NCBI GenBank assembly: GCA_022760355.1
Contig: JALEGB010000067.1
Coordinates: forward strand, 1 to 47,453
Reading direction: 5' to 3'
From: Neomegalonema sp.
GTDB taxonomy: Bacteria; Pseudomonadota; Alphaproteobacteria; Rhodobacterales; Rhodobacteraceae
Length of the DNA stretch: 47,453 nt
Shown: positions 1 to 7,964 of the stretch, in pieces
How positions within the stretch are numbered: the first letter of the stretch is position 1
How the letters are laid out: each line of letters opens with the position of its first letter
Made by a program: the position numbers and the translations under genes
Notes under the pieces: generated by a model
The model's input: only the letters and a program-made list of their open reading frames with translations
Told to the model about the DNA's origin: nothing
The model's database searches: none

Positions 1-6
1 CGCCGC

Positions 7-171
7 TTCCTGCCCCAAAAGCGCGTTTGACGGGCTGGCGACGACCAGATTTATGAGTCCGCACCCTAGAGCGATTAGAAGTTAGATGGACCCATCTAAC
101 GGCTCGCAAATCGCGACCAAACAGAGACTTAGAGCTTGTTGATGGTTCCGTGAAGCATCAACAAGCTCTAG
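7..171. repeat. Mosaic CTAG-bounded intergenic repeat, copy R1
   Basis: Three blocks lie in tandem. Positions 7-72 match the block after 47300 with only a few differences. Positions 72-128 hold the palindrome GTTAGATG/CATCTAAC and match 22242-22300. Positions 129-171 form a 43-bp unit, TTAGAGC at the left and GCTCTAG at the right, enclosing TTGTTGATG/CATCAACAA arms. The TAG stop codon of yqgE (168-170, minus strand) lies inside the right end. No coding potential is seen in 1-167. Confidence 0.85.
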
Positions 172-752
172 GCGCTGCCGGCGGTTGGGGACAGGGCCGA
201 AGGGTTCACGCCGATTTTGGCCAGGGCGCGCGCCCATTTCGTCTCGTCATCATCGTCAAAGACGATTTCCTGATCGACTTCGCAGTGAAGCCAGCCGTTT
301 TCCAGGATTTCGCGCTCCAGCTGACCTGGCCCCCAACCGGCGTAGCCAAGCGCCAACAGCGCCTTCTGCGGCCCGCCCCCGTCGGCCATCGCCTTCAGGA
401 TATCGACGGTTGTGGTCATGCTCATCTGGTCATCGACCCGCAGCGTTTCATCTGCGCGGTGATAGTCCGCCGAATGGAGAACGAAGCCGCGCCCGACCTC
501 AACTGGGCCGCCAAAGCGAATTTGCGTCTCGTTCGTATCCTCGTTCGCTTCGAGCTCAAGCTGATCAAGCAAATCGGAAAAGTGAAGGTCGTCGGTCGGC
601 CGATTCACGATGAGCCCCATCGCGCCGTCAAGCTGGTGCGCGAACAGGTAGATCACAGTTCGTTCGAACCGAGGATCGCCGATGTTCGGCATCGCGATGA
701 TCATGCGTCCGACGAGACTGTCGCCGCTTGGGGGCTTGGAGTTTTCTGTCAT
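168..752 (-). CDS. yqgE: YqgE/AlgH family protein (UPF0301)
   Basis: The 194-residue product has the usual length of the YqgE/AlgH family, whose biochemical role is not established. Family landmarks are visible: GRMIIAMPNIGDPRFERTVI near residues 15-34, GAMGLIVNRP near 43-52, FGGPVEVGRGFVLHS near 80-94, and the conserved LGYAGWGPGQLE segment near 136-147. It is transcribed away from the fnrL gene, and the intergenic region between them carries a perfect FNR-like palindrome at 923-936 that could also affect this gene. The TAG stop codon is formed by the CTAG end of repeat R1, so the last codon or two may derive from the repeat insertion. No signal peptide or membrane segment is seen; a cytoplasmic location is inferred. 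Confidence 0.9.
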   Translation of the reverse strand: MTENSKPPSGDSLVGRMIIAMPNIGDPRFERTVIYLFAHQLDGAMGLIVNRPTDDLHFSDLLDQLELEANEDTNETQIRFGGPVEVGRGFVLHSADYHRADETLRVDDQMSMTTTVDILKAMADGGGPQKALLALGYAGWGPGQLEREILENGWLHCEVDQEIVFDDDDETKWARALAKIGVNPSALSPTAGSA

Positions 753-922
753 CTTTCACCAGCAAGGACGTCTTGTGCGCCTGGGGGCAGCCTAATCGCT
801 CCTCAAGAGCCTGGGGGCTTACGCCCGCGGTTGCAAGGCGGCGCGCGCGCTTTCCCAAATCTCGTCATAAAGACGCAGATCCCGGCGCTGGGTCTTACGC
901 TGTGCAACCAGATGCTATAGTG

Positions 923-936
923 TTGACTTAAGTCAA
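923..936. promoter_or_regulatory. FNR/FixK-type operator
   Basis: TTGACTTAAGTCAA is a perfect 14-bp palindrome with the half-sites TTGAC/GTCAA, close to the FNR/FixK consensus TTGAT-N4-ATCAA. It lies about 100 bp upstream of the Fnr-type gene at 1038 and about 170 bp upstream of yqgE. Autoregulation by the adjacent FnrL is inferred. Confidence 0.7.
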
Positions 937-1037
937 TTATGCCGTGAGCATAAAATTGGTTGCGAAAGCGACGCTTCCGGAAATGGGCGGCGGTCGGGGC
1001 TTTTAAGCGCTAAGTGCGTACCGCGGAGAGTGATCAG

Positions 1038-1784
1038 ATGGGCGTCGAACGTGTGGCCTTCAGTATGAAAGATCAGCCGGTGCCGACGGATTGTTGTTCA
1101 TGTCCTATTCGCGATCGCGCTGTGTGCGCGCTCTGCGACGGCGAAGAGCTGTCGAAGCTGGATGCGATCAAGAGCTATAAGACATATGCGCCTGGGCAGG
1201 AGATCGTGGGCGCTGGCGAGCCCTGGCCCTATGTTGCGAGCGTCGTCACTGGCGTCGTGAAGCTTTCGAAGACGCTGTCTGACGGCCGCCGGCAAATGGT
1301 GGGCCTGCTGTTCGCGTCAGATTTTCTCGGACGCGCCGCGAATCGTCCGGATACGTGCGACGCGATTGCAGCGACCGAGACGACGCTGTGCCGGTTCCGG
1401 CGTGAGCCGTTTGAGGCGTTGATGAAAAAGACGCCGCATCTTGAGCAGCGGTTGCTGCAGATCACTCAGGATGAGCTGGACGCAGCGCGGGCGCAGATGC
1501 TGCTGCTCGGTCGTAAGACCGCAAAAGAACGGGTGGCGAGCTTTCTGTTGACGCTGCTTCGGCGTTCAGCGCCGGCGGCGTTCACGGGGCAGGCGCGGAT
1601 CGCTACGATCCCGCTAAGCCGCGATGATATTTCCGATTATTTGGGGCTGACGATTGAAACGGTCAGTCGTCGGATGACCGAGCTTAAGAAAGAAGGGCTG
1701 ATAGAGCTGGTTGATGCGCGCACTTTCCGGGTGCTGGACCTGCAGGCGCTCGAAGACGCGGCGCAGGAGAATTATTCCGAGTAG
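1038..1784 (+). CDS. fnrL: Crp/Fnr family regulator, FnrL-type oxygen sensor
   Basis: A 248-residue transcription factor with an N-terminal cysteine cluster (C19, C20, C22, C30, C33), a further cysteine at about 107, a cyclic-nucleotide-type beta-roll domain, a long dimerisation helix and a C-terminal winged helix. The cysteines fit the 4Fe-4S oxygen-sensing arrangement of FNR. The recognition helix contains ETVSRR (E207, S210, R211), the E-xx-SR signature that reads TTGA half-sites, in agreement with the palindrome at 923-936. ATG 1038 is preceded by GGAGAG; a GTG at 1014 and an ATG at 1065 are alternatives. Expected role: switching to microaerobic or anaerobic respiration genes. Named by family resemblance; FixK is less likely because FixK proteins usually lack the N-terminal cluster. 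Confidence 0.9.
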   Translation: MGVERVAFSMKDQPVPTDCCSCPIRDRAVCALCDGEELSKLDAIKSYKTYAPGQEIVGAGEPWPYVASVVTGVVKLSKTLSDGRRQMVGLLFASDFLGRAANRPDTCDAIAATETTLCRFRREPFEALMKKTPHLEQRLLQITQDELDAARAQMLLLGRKTAKERVASFLLTLLRRSAPAAFTGQARIATIPLSRDDISDYLGLTIETVSRRMTELKKEGLIELVDARTFRVLDLQALEDAAQENYSE

Positions 1785-1791
1785 CATGGGC

Positions 1792-1820
1792 TTGAAGAGC
1801 GGCGCTAAAAGCTCCATTAA
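1792..1820 (+). promoter_or_regulatory. Possible ffs promoter
   Basis: TTGAAG at 1792-1797 and a weak CATTAA at 1815-1820, with a 17-nt spacer, sit so that transcription would begin at about 1828, exactly the predicted 5' end of the SRP RNA. The -10 match is poor, so this rests mainly on spacing. Confidence 0.4.
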
Positions 1821-1827
1821 AGACAGC

Positions 1828-1920
1828 GAGAGGTTGGCGCGGGCGGGCCCCTCGCCAACCCGGTCAGGTCCGGAAGGAAGCAGCCGTAACGAGTTTAGCT
1901 CGGGTCGTCGTCGGCCTCTC
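1828..1920 (+). ncRNA. ffs: Signal recognition particle RNA (4.5S)
   Basis: The conserved SRP domain IV apical loop, GGTCAGGTCCGGAAGGAAGC, begins at 1862, and the ends pair as GAGAGG (1828-1833) with CCTCTC (1915-1920), giving a roughly 93-nt hairpin-like RNA. It binds Ffh and FtsY for cotranslational membrane targeting. Location immediately upstream of dnaX is common in Alphaproteobacteria. The exact ends are inferred from pairing. Confidence 0.93.
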
Positions 1921-1940
1921 ACCAGTTCGCGCACTATCGG

Positions 1941-1969
1941 CCCGGCCCTCGAGACTGCTCGAGGCCGGG
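1941..1969 (+). terminator. Hairpin after ffs
   Basis: CCCGGCCCTCGAG (1941-1953) pairs with CTCGAGGCCGGG (1958-1969) with one bulged C and an ACTG loop. There is no good U-tract after it, so termination strength is uncertain; it may separate ffs from dnaX. Confidence 0.6.
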
Positions 1970-2016
1970 TCGCGCCGTTTAGGACGACCGATTGAGATGC
2001 GCGGGTAGGAGCAGCG

Positions 2017-3885
2017 ATGAACGGCCGCGAGGATGGAATGAGCGCGGGTGTGCTCAATGCGCCAAGCACGGTCCTGGCGCGGAAATATCGGCCGGAAAGC
2101 TTTGATCAGCTGATTGGTCAGGAGGCGCTGGTTCGCGTCCTGTCCAACGCATTCGAACGAGACCGCATCCCCCATGCCCTGATCCTTACCGGCGTTCGCG
2201 GGGTGGGGAAGACAACCACGGCGCGAATCGTCGCCAAGGGGTTGAACTGCCTGACGGCGTCGAAGCCCACGACGCAGCCTTGCAGCACATGCGATGCGTG
2301 CCGATCCATTGCCGAATCGCGCCATGTCGACGTGCTTGAGATGGACGCAGCAAGCCGTACGGGCGTTGATGATATCCGTGAGATTATCGAGTCGGTCCGC
2401 TATCGGGCCGTCGAGGCGCGGTACAAAGTATATATCATCGATGAAACGCACATGCTGTCCAAGAGCGCGTTCAACGCGCTGCTCAAGACGCTTGAAGAGC
2501 CGCCGCCGCATGTGATGTTCATCCTGGCGACGACGGATATTCACAAAGTGCCGGTAACCGTCCTTTCGCGATGTATGCGGTTTGACCTGCGGCGTGTCGG
2601 CGCTGAGGAAATGGGAGCGCATCTTCGGGCGATCTTGACGTCCGAAGGCGCGGAGGCTTCGGCGGAGGCGGTTCATCTTGTCGCGCGGGCCTCCGAGGGC
2701 TCCGTGCGTGATGGGTTGTCATTGCTCGATCAGGCGTTGGCGCACGGCGCCGGGAAGATCGAAGCGGACGATGTGCGCGATATGCTCGGCCTGGCGTCGC
2801 GCGATCGTATTTTTGCTTTGTTCGAGCATGTTATGCGCGGTGAGGCGGCGTCGGCATTGGACACTTTAGCGGCGCTGCACCGCGATGGCGCCGATCCTGT
2901 GTCGGTTTTGAAGGAGCTGGCCGAGGCCTGCCACCTGACGACCCTTGCGCGCGCCGCGCCTCAGCGGTTGGACGATCCGACGCTTTCCGCGATAGAGCGG
3001 GAGGCCGCGTCGGCCGCCGCGGCGGCATATTCGGTTCGGGCGTTGTCGCGCGCGTGGCAGATGCTGCTCAAGGCGATTGAAGAGGCGGCGCGGGCGCCCT
3101 CTTCGCTCGCGGCGGCGGAAATGGCGCTGATTCGGATGACCCATGTCGCCGAGCTTCCAAGTCCGGACGAAATCATTAAGGCGCTGTCGGGGGAGGCCCC
3201 TCTTGGAGGAGGTCCATCCACAGGCGGGCCGGTTGGCGGCGGCGGCGCCCCTGGAGACAGTCGATCCACAGCGGGCGACGCCGGGCCGACGATGGGCGGC
3301 GCAGCGCCAAATGGGCGGCCGGTCGCCATCGAGGGGGGCGCATCGGCGACGGCTCGCGTTGTTCGGCCGGAGCCGGCCCTGCGGGGAGAGCCGGCGGACG
3401 CGCCGATTGACGGGCCGAAAAGCTTTGAGGAGCTTGCGGACTACATTCGAAATAGGCGCGACGCGAAGCTGCTCATTTCACTGGAGAAATATGCGCGACC
3501 TGGCGTTGTGCGGCCGGGGTATGTCGAGTTCACGCCTATTGAAGGCGCGCCTGGAGATTTGGCGTCCGAGCTTGGCCGGAAGCTGTCAAAGTGGACCAAC
3601 CATCGCTGGATTGTTTCGGTTGCAGATGGTCACGACGCGCCGACATTGGATGAGCGCCGTCTCGCCGCCGCCGCCGATTTGCGCGCGCGCGCCGAAGCGC
3701 ATCCGCTGGTGCAGGCGGCGATGGCGCTGTTCCAAGGGGCGGAGCTTAAGGCGGTGCGCGATCTCGAGCAGCCCGACGCTTTCGGCGCCGACCCCGCATT
3801 TGATGCGACGCCGCCAGAAGATGATGACGATTTTTCGGCGCTTGAGGATTGGGATGGCGCGTGGGAGCCGGATCCTGAACCGTAA
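2017..3885 (+). CDS. dnaX: DNA polymerase III subunits gamma/tau
   Basis: The 622-residue clamp-loader ATPase shows Walker A GVRGVGKT (59-66), a zinc module with C78, C89, C92 and C95, the Walker B-type DETH (142-145) and the SRC sensor (184-186). A Gly/Pro/Ala-rich linker at about 390-460 leads to a C-terminal tau region that should bind DnaE and DnaB. AGGAG stands five bases before ATG 2017; an in-frame ATG at 2038 is possible. It follows ffs and is followed by ybaB and recR, the usual alphaproteobacterial order. I saw no A-rich slippery heptamer for the E. coli-type frameshift; whether a short gamma form exists cannot be told. Confidence 0.96.
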   Translation: MNGREDGMSAGVLNAPSTVLARKYRPESFDQLIGQEALVRVLSNAFERDRIPHALILTGVRGVGKTTTARIVAKGLNCLTASKPTTQPCSTCDACRSIAESRHVDVLEMDAASRTGVDDIREIIESVRYRAVEARYKVYIIDETHMLSKSAFNALLKTLEEPPPHVMFILATTDIHKVPVTVLSRCMRFDLRRVGAEEMGAHLRAILTSEGAEASAEAVHLVARASEGSVRDGLSLLDQALAHGAGKIEADDVRDMLGLASRDRIFALFEHVMRGEAASALDTLAALHRDGADPVSVLKELAEACHLTTLARAAPQRLDDPTLSAIEREAASAAAAAYSVRALSRAWQMLLKAIEEAARAPSSLAAAEMALIRMTHVAELPSPDEIIKALSGEAPLGGGPSTGGPVGGGGAPGDSRSTAGDAGPTMGGAAPNGRPVAIEGGASATARVVRPEPALRGEPADAPIDGPKSFEELADYIRNRRDAKLLISLEKYARPGVVRPGYVEFTPIEGAPGDLASELGRKLSKWTNHRWIVSVADGHDAPTLDERRLAAAADLRARAEAHPLVQAAMALFQGAELKAVRDLEQPDAFGADPAFDATPPEDDDDFSALEDWDGAWEPDPEP

Positions 3886-3932
3886 GGCGCTGATGGCGGA
3901 AATGTTGGACAGAGGCACATGGGAGAAGCTCT

Positions 3933-4286
3933 ATGTTTAAGAGCCTAGGCGCGTTGGGCGATATCGGTAAAATGATGGCCAAAGCGCAAGAACTGCAGAC
4001 CAAAATGCAGGAGCTGCAGGAGCGGCTTGAAACGATTGAAGTTGTCGGCTCGGCCGGAGCGGGGATGGTCAGCGCGAAGGCGACCGCTAAGGGCAAGGTC
4101 ATCGGCGTCGAGATCGATCCTTCGCTGCTGGGGGATGCGTCGGCTGACGCGCGTACGGTTCTGCAGGATTTGGTCACCGCCGCCGTCGCCGATGCGCAGA
4201 CCAAAGCGCAGGAACGCGCTCAGGAGGAAATGAAGGAGCTGACCGAAGGTCTCCCGCTTCCTCCTGGCTTCACGCCGCCAATCTAA
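3933..4286 (+). CDS. YbaB/EbfC nucleoid-associated protein
   Basis: A 117-residue protein with the N-terminal heptad-rich helix of the family (LGDIGKMMAKAQELQTKMQE) and the central VVGSAGAGMV...ATAKGKVIGVEIDPSLL strand region. Members form tweezer-like dimers that bind DNA and compact the nucleoid. GGGAG is seven bases before the ATG. It sits between dnaX and recR, 14 bp before recR, which is its near-universal place, and probably shares their transcript. Confidence 0.93.
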   Translation: MFKSLGALGDIGKMMAKAQELQTKMQELQERLETIEVVGSAGAGMVSAKATAKGKVIGVEIDPSLLGDASADARTVLQDLVTAAVADAQTKAQERAQEEMKELTEGLPLPPGFTPPI

Positions 4287-4300
4287 CCGCGAGGCGTCCC

Positions 4301-4903
4301 ATGACCGCGGGCGGTCCAAGCGAGATTGAGATGCTGATTCGGCTGCTGTCAAAGCTGCCGGGTTTGGGGCCGCGTTCGGCGCGGCGCGCGGCGTTACATC
4401 TTGTTCGCCGTCCTGAGGAACGTTTGGCACCGCTGGCGCAAGCGATGGCGGAAGTCGCTCTCAAGGCGCGCGCCTGCAAGATCTGCGGCAATATTGATGT
4501 GACCGATATCTGCGCGGTGTGCGCCGACGAAGCGCGTGATGGCTCGATTCTGTGTGTCGTCGAAGAAGTCGGCGACCTTTGGGCGATGGAGCGGGCCGGC
4601 GTTTTCCGCGGCCGCTATCATGTGCTTGGCGGCGTGCTATCGGCGCTGGACGGCGTCGGGCCGGATGAGTTGCGCGTGCCTGAGTTGATCCGGCGCGCCT
4701 CAGCGCCCGAAGTGGCGGAGGTCGTGCTGGCCCTGGGCTCGACCGTCGATGGGCAGACCACAGCGCATGTGATTGCGGATTCGTTGGCGGACGCCAATGT
4801 GCGTCTGACCGCGTTGGCGCGAGGGCTGCCCCTGGGGGGCGAGCTTGGGCATTTGGATGAAGGCACAATCCACGCCGCATTCGGCGCGCGGCGAGGGTTG
4901 TGA
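4301..4903 (+). CDS. recR: Recombination mediator RecR
   Basis: The 200-residue product has the full RecR layout: a helix-hairpin-helix near LPGLGPRSARRAALHLV (19-35), a four-cysteine zinc finger (C59, C62, C71, C74), a Toprim domain beginning at ILCVVEEVGDLWAMER, and the C-terminal Walker-B-like tail with LARGLPLGGELGHLD. RecR works with RecF and RecO in loading RecA at single-strand gaps. It is the last gene of dnaX-ybaB-recR and ends 13 bp from the convergent ispH, with a shared hairpin at the junction. Confidence 0.96.
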   Translation: MTAGGPSEIEMLIRLLSKLPGLGPRSARRAALHLVRRPEERLAPLAQAMAEVALKARACKICGNIDVTDICAVCADEARDGSILCVVEEVGDLWAMERAGVFRGRYHVLGGVLSALDGVGPDELRVPELIRRASAPEVAEVVLALGSTVDGQTTAHVIADSLADANVRLTALARGLPLGGELGHLDEGTIHAAFGARRGL

Positions 4904-4910
4904 GTGCGCA

Positions 4911-4928
4911 GCCGCCTTATTCGGCGGC
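4911..4928. terminator. Hairpin at recR/ispH convergence
   Basis: GCCGCC (4911-4916) pairs with GGCGGC (4923-4928) around a TTATTC loop. It includes the TAA stop of ispH and follows recR, so it could end both transcripts. No clear T-tract. Confidence 0.45.
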
Positions 4929-5873
4929 CTCGGTCAGCACCCGCGGCGGGCGAAAAACGACATTTTCGACCGCTGTTTCAACGGTTTCGACGCTAAGGTC
5001 AAATCGCGCCGCAAAAGCGTCCACCACTTCGCGCACCAGCTCTTCGGGTGCGCTTGCGCCTGCTGTAACCCCGACCGCGGATGCGGTCGCGAACCAATTC
5101 CAGTCAATGTCGGCGGCGCGCTGAACCAGCACAGCATGCGGACAGCCGGCCTTATCGCCGACCTCAACCAGCCGCTTGGAGTTTGACGAGTTTGGGGCCC
5201 CAATCACCAGCAGCGCATCGATCTTGGGAGCGATTTCCTTAACCGCCGCCTGGCGGTTCGTCGTCGCGTAGCAGATGTCTTCCTTGTGCGGTCCGGCAAT
5301 GCTGGGAAAGCGGGCCTCAAGGGCGGCCACGATGTCTGCGGTATCGTCGACGGAGAGCGTGGTTTGGGTGATATAGGCGAGCTTTTGCGGATCGCGAGGC
5401 TGCAGGCCGGCGACATCCGCAACCGTCTCCACCAGCAGCACCTCTCCATCCGGCAGCTGCCCCATCGTGCCGATTGTCTCGGGATGGCCGGCATGGCCGA
5501 TCATAACGATTTGCAGGCCTTTTGAGGCGTGGCGCTCGGCCTCAATATGCACCTTCGAGACCAGCGGGCAGGTTGCGTCAACAAATAGCATCTTTCGCCG
5601 CGAAGCCTCGGCGGGAACGGATTTCGGTACGCCATGGGCCGAGAAGATGACGGGGCGATCATCCGGCGCTTCGTCGAGTTCTTCGACGAAAACGGCGCCC
5701 TTCTCACGCAGCCCATCAACGACATACCGGTTGTGGACGATTTCGTGCCGCACATAGACCGGAGCGCCCCATTTCTCGAGCGCCAGTTCGACGATCTTGA
5801 TTGCGCGATCGACGCCGGCGCAGAATCCGCGCGGCGCTGCAAGATAGAGCTTGAGCGCTCTGTGGTCCGTCAT
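4917..5873 (-). CDS. ispH: 4-hydroxy-3-methylbut-2-enyl diphosphate reductase
   Basis: The 318-residue enzyme carries out the last step of the MEP isoprenoid pathway, making IPP and DMAPP. The three cysteines that hold its iron-sulfur cluster are present: C18 (RGFCAG), C102 (DATCPLV) and C201 (DICYATTN). HEIVHN, the SAHG segment near 78-81 and [11 protein letters not shown] also match. It is the last gene of a minus-strand unit NYN-udgB-ispH, 13 bp after udgB. A second MEP gene, ispE, is at 21348, so the pathway is clearly present in this organism. Confidence 0.97.
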   Translation of the reverse strand: MTDHRALKLYLAAPRGFCAGVDRAIKIVELALEKWGAPVYVRHEIVHNRYVVDGLREKGAVFVEELDEAPDDRPVIFSAHGVPKSVPAEASRRKMLFVDATCPLVSKVHIEAERHASKGLQIVMIGHAGHPETIGTMGQLPDGEVLLVETVADVAGLQPRDPQKLAYITQTTLSVDDTADIVAALEARFPSIAGPHKEDICYATTNRQAAVKEIAPKIDALLVIGAPNSSNSKRLVEVGDKAGCPHAVLVQRAADIDWNWFATASAVGVTAGASAPEELVREVVDAFAARFDLSVETVETAVENVVFRPPRVLTEAAE

Positions 5874-5886
5874 CGCATCGCTCCGG

Positions 5887-6570
5887 TCATTCGGCAGTTG
5901 AGCTGAGGCGCCGTTGAATGGTGGTCAGAACGTCCTGAAACATGTCACGCGTCAGAACGCCAGTCTGCGTGTTGTAGCGTGAGCAGTGATAGCTGTCGAA
6001 GAGTGTCAGGCTGCGCTGTTCAAAAGTGAGCGCGTGGACGGCCGCATGGCGAAAAGGGTGCTGTTTCAGCGGCGCGCCGAGCGCTTTGAGCGTGCTTTCA
6101 TGTGCGATGCGCCCCAGGCATAGAATCGCCTTTAGACGCGGGAGCCGTCTTATGCGGGCCGTTAGAAAGGGGCGGCATGTTGCGATTTCGGCGGCCTTTG
6201 GCCTGTTTTCAGGCGGCAGGCAGCGCACGGCGTTCGTGATCATCGCGTCTTGCAGATCGATGTCAGCCGCGCCGTTATGGTCGTACGCGCCGTCAGCAAG
6301 GCCGGTCTCAAGCATGGTTTTGAACAGCAGCTCGCCCGACGAATCGCCGATAAAGGGCCGGCCGGTTCGATTGGCGCCGCGCGCGCCGGGCGCGAGGCCG
6401 ACAATGAGCAGCCGGGCTTCGCCTGCGCCAAAAGATCGCACCGGCGCATTGTGCCAGTCCGGCTGTTTGGCCGCCCAGGCCTGGCGAAAGTCAACCAGGC
6501 GCGGGCAAAGCGCGCAATCTGACGGTGGTTCAGGCGGCGCGGCGCAATCGCCTGCGGCAGCGTTGGTCAC
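5887..6570 (-). CDS. Uracil-DNA glycosylase, family 5 (UdgB-like)
   Basis: A 227-residue base-excision repair enzyme. Four cysteines placed for the 4Fe-4S cluster of the family are visible (C19, C22, C117, C132). Motif I is [19 protein letters not shown] (58-76); the family-5 type lacks the polar catalytic residue of other UDGs. Motif II contains [12 protein letters not shown] (193-204) with H195. It removes uracil and related lesions from DNA. Its ATG overlaps the TGA stop of the NYN gene (ATGA, 6567-6570), indicating translational coupling. A second, divergent UDG is at 16690-17559. Confidence 0.88.
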   Translation of the reverse strand: MTNAAAGDCAAPPEPPSDCALCPRLVDFRQAWAAKQPDWHNAPVRSFGAGEARLLIVGLAPGARGANRTGRPFIGDSSGELLFKTMLETGLADGAYDHNGAADIDLQDAMITNAVRCLPPENRPKAAEIATCRPFLTARIRRLPRLKAILCLGRIAHESTLKALGAPLKQHPFRHAAVHALTFEQRSLTLFDSYHCSRYNTQTGVLTRDMFQDVLTTIQRRLSSTAE

Positions 6571-7151
6571 TCCAGATCGTCTTCATCTTCGTCATCATCA
6601 AACTCGTCTTCCGGACGATTTGGGCGTGGTTCGCGGCCGATAATCTCGCGCAGATCTTCGAGGTCGATGAAATTATCGGCCTGCCGGCGCAATTCATCCG
6701 CGATCATCGGCGGTTGCGTTGCGATCGTTGAAACAACCGACACGCGAAGACCGCGTCGCTGCAACGCTTCTACCAAAACCCGGAAGTCGCCATCGCCTGA
6801 GAACAAGACAATGTGCTCCAGCGAAGTCGACATTTCCATGGCGTCGACTGCAAGCTCCAGGTCCATGTTGCCTTTAATTTTGCGTCGACCCGCTTGATCG
6901 GTATATTCTTTTGCCGGCTTCGTCACCATTGTGAAGCCGTTGTAATCCAGCCAATCCACAAGCGGTCTGATTGGTGAATATTCGTGGTCCTCTACCAGGG
7001 CTGTATAGTAAAACGCACGTACAAGTTTGCCGCGCTGAGCAAATTCTGAGCGCAGTTTCTTGTAGTCGATATCAAAACCGAGGGTTTTTGCAGCTGCGTA
7101 GAGGTTTGAGCCATCGATAAATAGGGCGAGGCGTTCATCGCGGTAAAACAT
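6567..7151 (-). CDS. NYN domain protein (LabA/DUF88 family)
   Basis: About 194 residues, starting FYRDERLALFIDGSNLY, with the NYN (PIN-like nuclease) acidic residues in FIDGSNLY, KGNMDLELAVDAM and FSGDGDF. Members are putative metal-dependent RNases; the target is unknown. The C-terminus is strongly acidic ([14 protein letters not shown]). Two adjacent ATGs are present (7154, 7151); GGAG is placed best for 7151. It is divergent from rpoZ, the usual alphaproteobacterial position, and overlaps udgB by four bases. The reading frame continues upstream, but that part is antisense to rpoZ and is not believed. Confidence 0.88.
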   Translation of the reverse strand: MFYRDERLALFIDGSNLYAAAKTLGFDIDYKKLRSEFAQRGKLVRAFYYTALVEDHEYSPIRPLVDWLDYNGFTMVTKPAKEYTDQAGRRKIKGNMDLELAVDAMEMSTSLEHIVLFSGDGDFRVLVEALQRRGLRVSVVSTIATQPPMIADELRRQADNFIDLEDLREIIGREPRPNRPEDEFDDDEDEDDLE

Positions 7152-7389
7152 CATATACTCCGAGAGGCGGCGTGAAAATCTAGGCAAAACGGCCCCCAGC
7201 CCCGGTGATTTGGCGCCTTGTCGCCGGCTGTCAACAATCTCGTCGGAAATCTGCGCGTCTTTGGCGCAGCGCTGAAGAACGCTTCTGAGCAAATGCAGAA
7301 TAAATTCTGGATTTTGCGCCGCAACCAAACTAACGTAGACGCCTTGCGGAGGTTCCGCCCATTTTCCATCGCAGCTGAAGGAGTTTCGC

Positions 7390-7734
7390 ATGGCGCGCGT
7401 CACCGTCGAAGATTGCGTTGACAAAGTTTCGAACCGGTTCGACCTCGTTATGCTCGCTGCGCATCGTGCGCGCGTTCTTTCTTCTGGGGGGCAGCCCCTG
7501 GTCGAGCGCGATAACGACAAGAACCCGGTCGTCGCTCTGCGTGAAATCGCAGAGGAGAAATTGTCGGTCGGCGGTCTTCGTGAAGATGCGATCGAAGCAC
7601 AGCAGCGACATATGGAAGTGGACGAGCCGGAAGAAGATCGGTTGGGCGAGTTGATTGGCGACGCCGGCGGTGCGCCGCAAGATCTGACGGAAGCAGATCT
7701 ACTGCGCGCGCTGCAGTCGGACATGATGGGCTGA
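7390..7734 (+). CDS. rpoZ: RNA polymerase omega subunit
   Basis: A 114-residue protein beginning [20 protein letters not shown], the signature of omega, with the [11 protein letters not shown] and [14 protein letters not shown] segments. Omega helps assemble beta' and in many bacteria is part of the ppGpp site on RNA polymerase, which makes the adjacent rsh gene functionally relevant. AAGGAG lies upstream of the ATG. The C-terminal 40 residues form the acidic extension common in this class. Confidence 0.96.
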   Translation: MARVTVEDCVDKVSNRFDLVMLAAHRARVLSSGGQPLVERDNDKNPVVALREIAEEKLSVGGLREDAIEAQQRHMEVDEPEEDRLGELIGDAGGAPQDLTEADLLRALQSDMMG

Positions 7735-7747
7735 TCTCGACGCTTTT

Positions 7748-7899
7748 TTGGCTGCGCAGCGCCAAGGCGTCGCGCGTTTGAGCGAGGTAACGGCAGGTGA
7801 GGCGCGGCAGGCTACCGCACGCGCCTGGCGGCGAGGACGATAGTCGCCAGCGCGAGGAGGAGGGGACGGACGTTAAAGTCCGTACGCCGCCGAAGGCGT
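7748..7899 (+). promoter_or_regulatory. Hairpin-rich leader between rpoZ and rsh
   Basis: Consecutive short stems are present: TTGGC/GCCAA (7748-7765), GGCGCG/CGCGCC (7801-7825), CTGGCG/CGCCAG (7825-7850), ACGGAC/GTCCGT (7866-7883) and ACGCC/GGCGT (7884-7899). They precede a start codon at 7965 that has no good Shine-Dalgarno sequence. GC-rich DNA forms such stems easily, so a regulatory role is only a suggestion. Confidence 0.35.
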
Positions 7900-7964
7900 G
7901 GCCTACTCGTAGATATGCGCGGCGGAAGACTGGCGGCGGGCGTTTTGCTACCCATCTACCCCTG

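Noticed and set aside
1-171. Repeats as CRISPR or complete insertion sequence
   Set aside because: Units are not regularly spaced with unique spacers, and no transposase or cas gene is present.
7155-7724. Long N-terminal extension of the NYN protein
   Set aside because: Antisense to rpoZ; the family N-terminus starts at about 7151 with GGAG upstream.
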